Part shown: positions 62,616-64,000 of the stretch, piece after piece | How the letters are laid out: each line of letters starts with the position of its first letter | Numbering within the stretch: position 1 is the first letter of the stretch | Source of the DNA: Ottelia alismoides | Lineage: Eukaryota > Streptophyta > Magnoliopsida > Alismatales > Hydrocharitaceae | Reading direction: 5' to 3' | Assembly: GCA_037367405.1 (NCBI GenBank) | Contig: JAZKJV010009788.1 | Location: forward strand, 682,001 to 746,000 | Length of the DNA stretch: 64,000 nt | Notes under the pieces: model-generated | The model's input: only the letters and a program-made list of their open reading frames with translations | Databases searched by the model: none | Told to the model about the DNA's origin: nothing | Program-made: the position numbers and the translations under genes

Positions 62616-62800
62616 AGGATTTTTACCCGGCAGACCTTATAAACTTTGCCAATTACCTCCTTGACCCCTTGAAACAACGTATCTCCTCTCTCGACCCCGT
62701 AAACTTACTAACCCTCACCCTCCAGACCATGTGGTTAACCCCCATCCATTTACCCGTTAAAACTAGCCATATTCCGTTAAAAAAAGTACATATTACCCTC
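62616..62800. mobile_element. One-armed copy of the foldback MITE
   Basis: AGGATTTTTACCCGGCAGACC and what follows matches the right arm of 24968-25205 read in reverse, through CTCGACCCCGTAAACTT. No second arm is seen before the minisatellite. Confidence 0.7.
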
Positions 62801-62879
62801 TTTGTTAAGCAAATTACGATAATTGCCATCATTCTCACTCCTCCCTCGTATTCCTCGCATCATCTTCCTCCTACCACCC

Positions 62880-63330
62880 CTACCCATCCCCAGCACCTCC
62901 CCCGTGCGCCGCTCAAAGGCCGACCCCCTCCCCCTACGAGAAGATGCTAACCCCTTCCCGCACACCTCCGGGAGACCAAACCCCCTCCCCACGCACCGCC
63001 TAGAGGCCACCCCCTCCCCCACGAGCTGAGGTTGACCCCCTCCCCCCCGCACCACCCGAAGGCTGACACCCTCCCACGTGCGCCACCCGGAGGCCGACCC
63101 CCTCTCTGTGTGCTGCCTAGAGGCCGGCCCCCTCCCGCGAGCAAGGGCCAACCCCCTCCCCCATGTATCACCGGGAGGCTGACCCCCACCCACGCGCACC
63201 ACCTGGAGGCCGACCCCCATCCACACGTGCCACCCGAAGGCTAACACCCCCCTCCCCGCGCCGCCTGGTAGTCGGCCCCCTTCCTTGCGAGCAAAGGCCG
63301 GCCCCCTCCCACGTGCGCCGGAGAAGTGAA
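62880..63330 (+). repeat. GC-rich minisatellite, unit about 31 bp
   Basis: About 14 diverged units around GAGGCCGACCCCCTCCC plus ACGTGCGCCACC-like sequence. It gives Gly/Arg-rich open frames on - that are not genes. Confidence 0.85.
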
Positions 63331-63559
63331 CAGAAGAAGCGGCACGTGCTTGTTGTCTGAGATGGCTCTTAGCGTCAGCTACTGCATGGGTGCCTGCTGT
63401 GGATCTCCTGGGTGGGTGAATTCAATGGTGGAACGAAGATGAGGACGTCCACGACAGAGAATGGGTTCCCGGGAGTTATAGCAATAATAGCCCCCTCTTC
63501 CTCTTGATTTGCTGTTGTGTAGATAAGATGGTGTCGTTTCTAGCTTCATCTGTTCTGCT

Positions 63560-63930
63560 GCTCGAGCACTCCCCCCTCCCCCCCCCCCCCTCGCGCGCCC
63601 AGCTCCCTGTTCAATCCCTCCCCAGCCTCACGAATCTGACGGAGCCCCCACGCCCCAGCTTCCCTGCTCGAGTACCCCCCCCACCACCCCAGGCCCGCGC
63701 GCCCAGCTCCCCTGTTTAAGCTCTCCCCGGTCCCCCGAATCCGATGGAGCCCCCATGTCGCCCAGCTTCCCTGTTCAAGCCCTCCCCGTCCCCCCGAAGC
63801 CAATGGAGCCCCACACCGCCCAGCCTCGATCCCAAGATCCCTGCTCCCCTCTTGGAAGCTACCCCCGCGCTCAGCTCCCATGTTCGAGCCCTCCCCAGCC
63901 CCCCGAAGCCGATGGAGTTCCTGTTGCCGG
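63560..63930 (+). repeat. Second GC-rich minisatellite, unit about 70 bp
   Basis: About five diverged copies containing CCCAGCTTCCCTGTTC, AAGCCCTCCCC and CGAAGCCGATGGAG-like blocks, with C-runs between them. Confidence 0.75.
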
Positions 63931-64000
63931 ATTTTTTTCCATTCCTTTTTTTTTAAAAAATGGGCTAATCTTAACCGTTCGATTTTAAATTGGTTAGGTT

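Larger units (their letters stand above)
61881..64000 (-). mobile_element. OTA-type LTR, - orientation, cut by window end
   Basis: On + it starts TGATGACTGA (61881), probably after a target copy GACAT (61876-61880). The U5 box in reverse (GGGTCGGACTCAGGGAGCA) is near 62057-62076, then AT-rich sequence (62100-62600) and GC-rich sequence (62860-63930), the order of an OTA-type LTR on -. A small hairpin is at 61933-61949 (arms CGGGTCG and CGACCCG). Whether it is solo or part of an element is not visible. No gene is supported. Confidence 0.7.

Noticed and set aside
62777..63247. Gly-rich protein on -
   Set aside because: It is the translation of a minisatellite with no start context or domain.
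1..64000. tRNA or rRNA genes
   Set aside because: Only the tRNA-Asp complement in primer sites was found; no cloverleaf or rRNA sequence was recognised by eye.

Overview
This window is transposon-filled plant DNA with no host gene that I can support. It holds LTR retrotransposons nested in one another. Evidence for a plant is an Athila-type (OTA clade) Ty3/gypsy gag-pol with a tRNA-Asp primer site, a SIRE/Maximus-like Ty1/copia element with an envelope-like reading frame, a chromovirus-type pol remnant and a foldback MITE. The depth of nesting and LTRs of 3-4 kb suggest heterochromatin of a large-genome angiosperm. The species cannot be read from the sequence.

Layout. 1-2639: right part of an OTA-type LTR on +. 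2640-19447: a very large Athila-like element on -, with its 3' LTR cut at 2640 and a complete 3.86 kb 5' LTR at 15590-19447. Its gag-pol (13805 to 7035) lies in one frame and is broken only by nine in-frame stops, eight of them TAG. 19448-21745: decayed chromovirus-type reverse transcriptase/RNase H on +. 21860-37713: a tandem duplication of about 6.4 kb made of LTR-like sequence. Copy 1 carries a 4.2 kb solo LTR whose empty target site is preserved in copy 2. 37719-54996: a SIRE-like copia element on -, hit by three solo LTRs (40390-43473, 44971-48490, 51533-53154) and cut in gag by a fourth insertion. 55002 onward: an OTA-type element on + with LTR, decayed primer site and protease remnant. 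It is interrupted from about 61881 by another OTA-type LTR on -, which carries GC-rich minisatellites and half of a MITE.

How it fits together. Nine LTRs or LTR pieces share the OTA plan: a start near TGATGAATC, an end near TATCA, and a U5 box resembling CCCTGTGTTCGAAC. Four are solo LTRs with recognisable 5 bp target duplications, so LTR-LTR recombination has been active here. The order of events can be read from the nesting: copia first, OTA insertions later; tandem duplication before or without the solo LTR at 23791. The most unusual structures are the amber-only pattern of stops in gag-pol, an array of hairpins that repeats the polypurine-tract core in the 3' noncoding region, a paired hairpin with a G-box palindrome in the LTR, and a palindromic 43 bp triplicate behind the decayed primer site at 58142.
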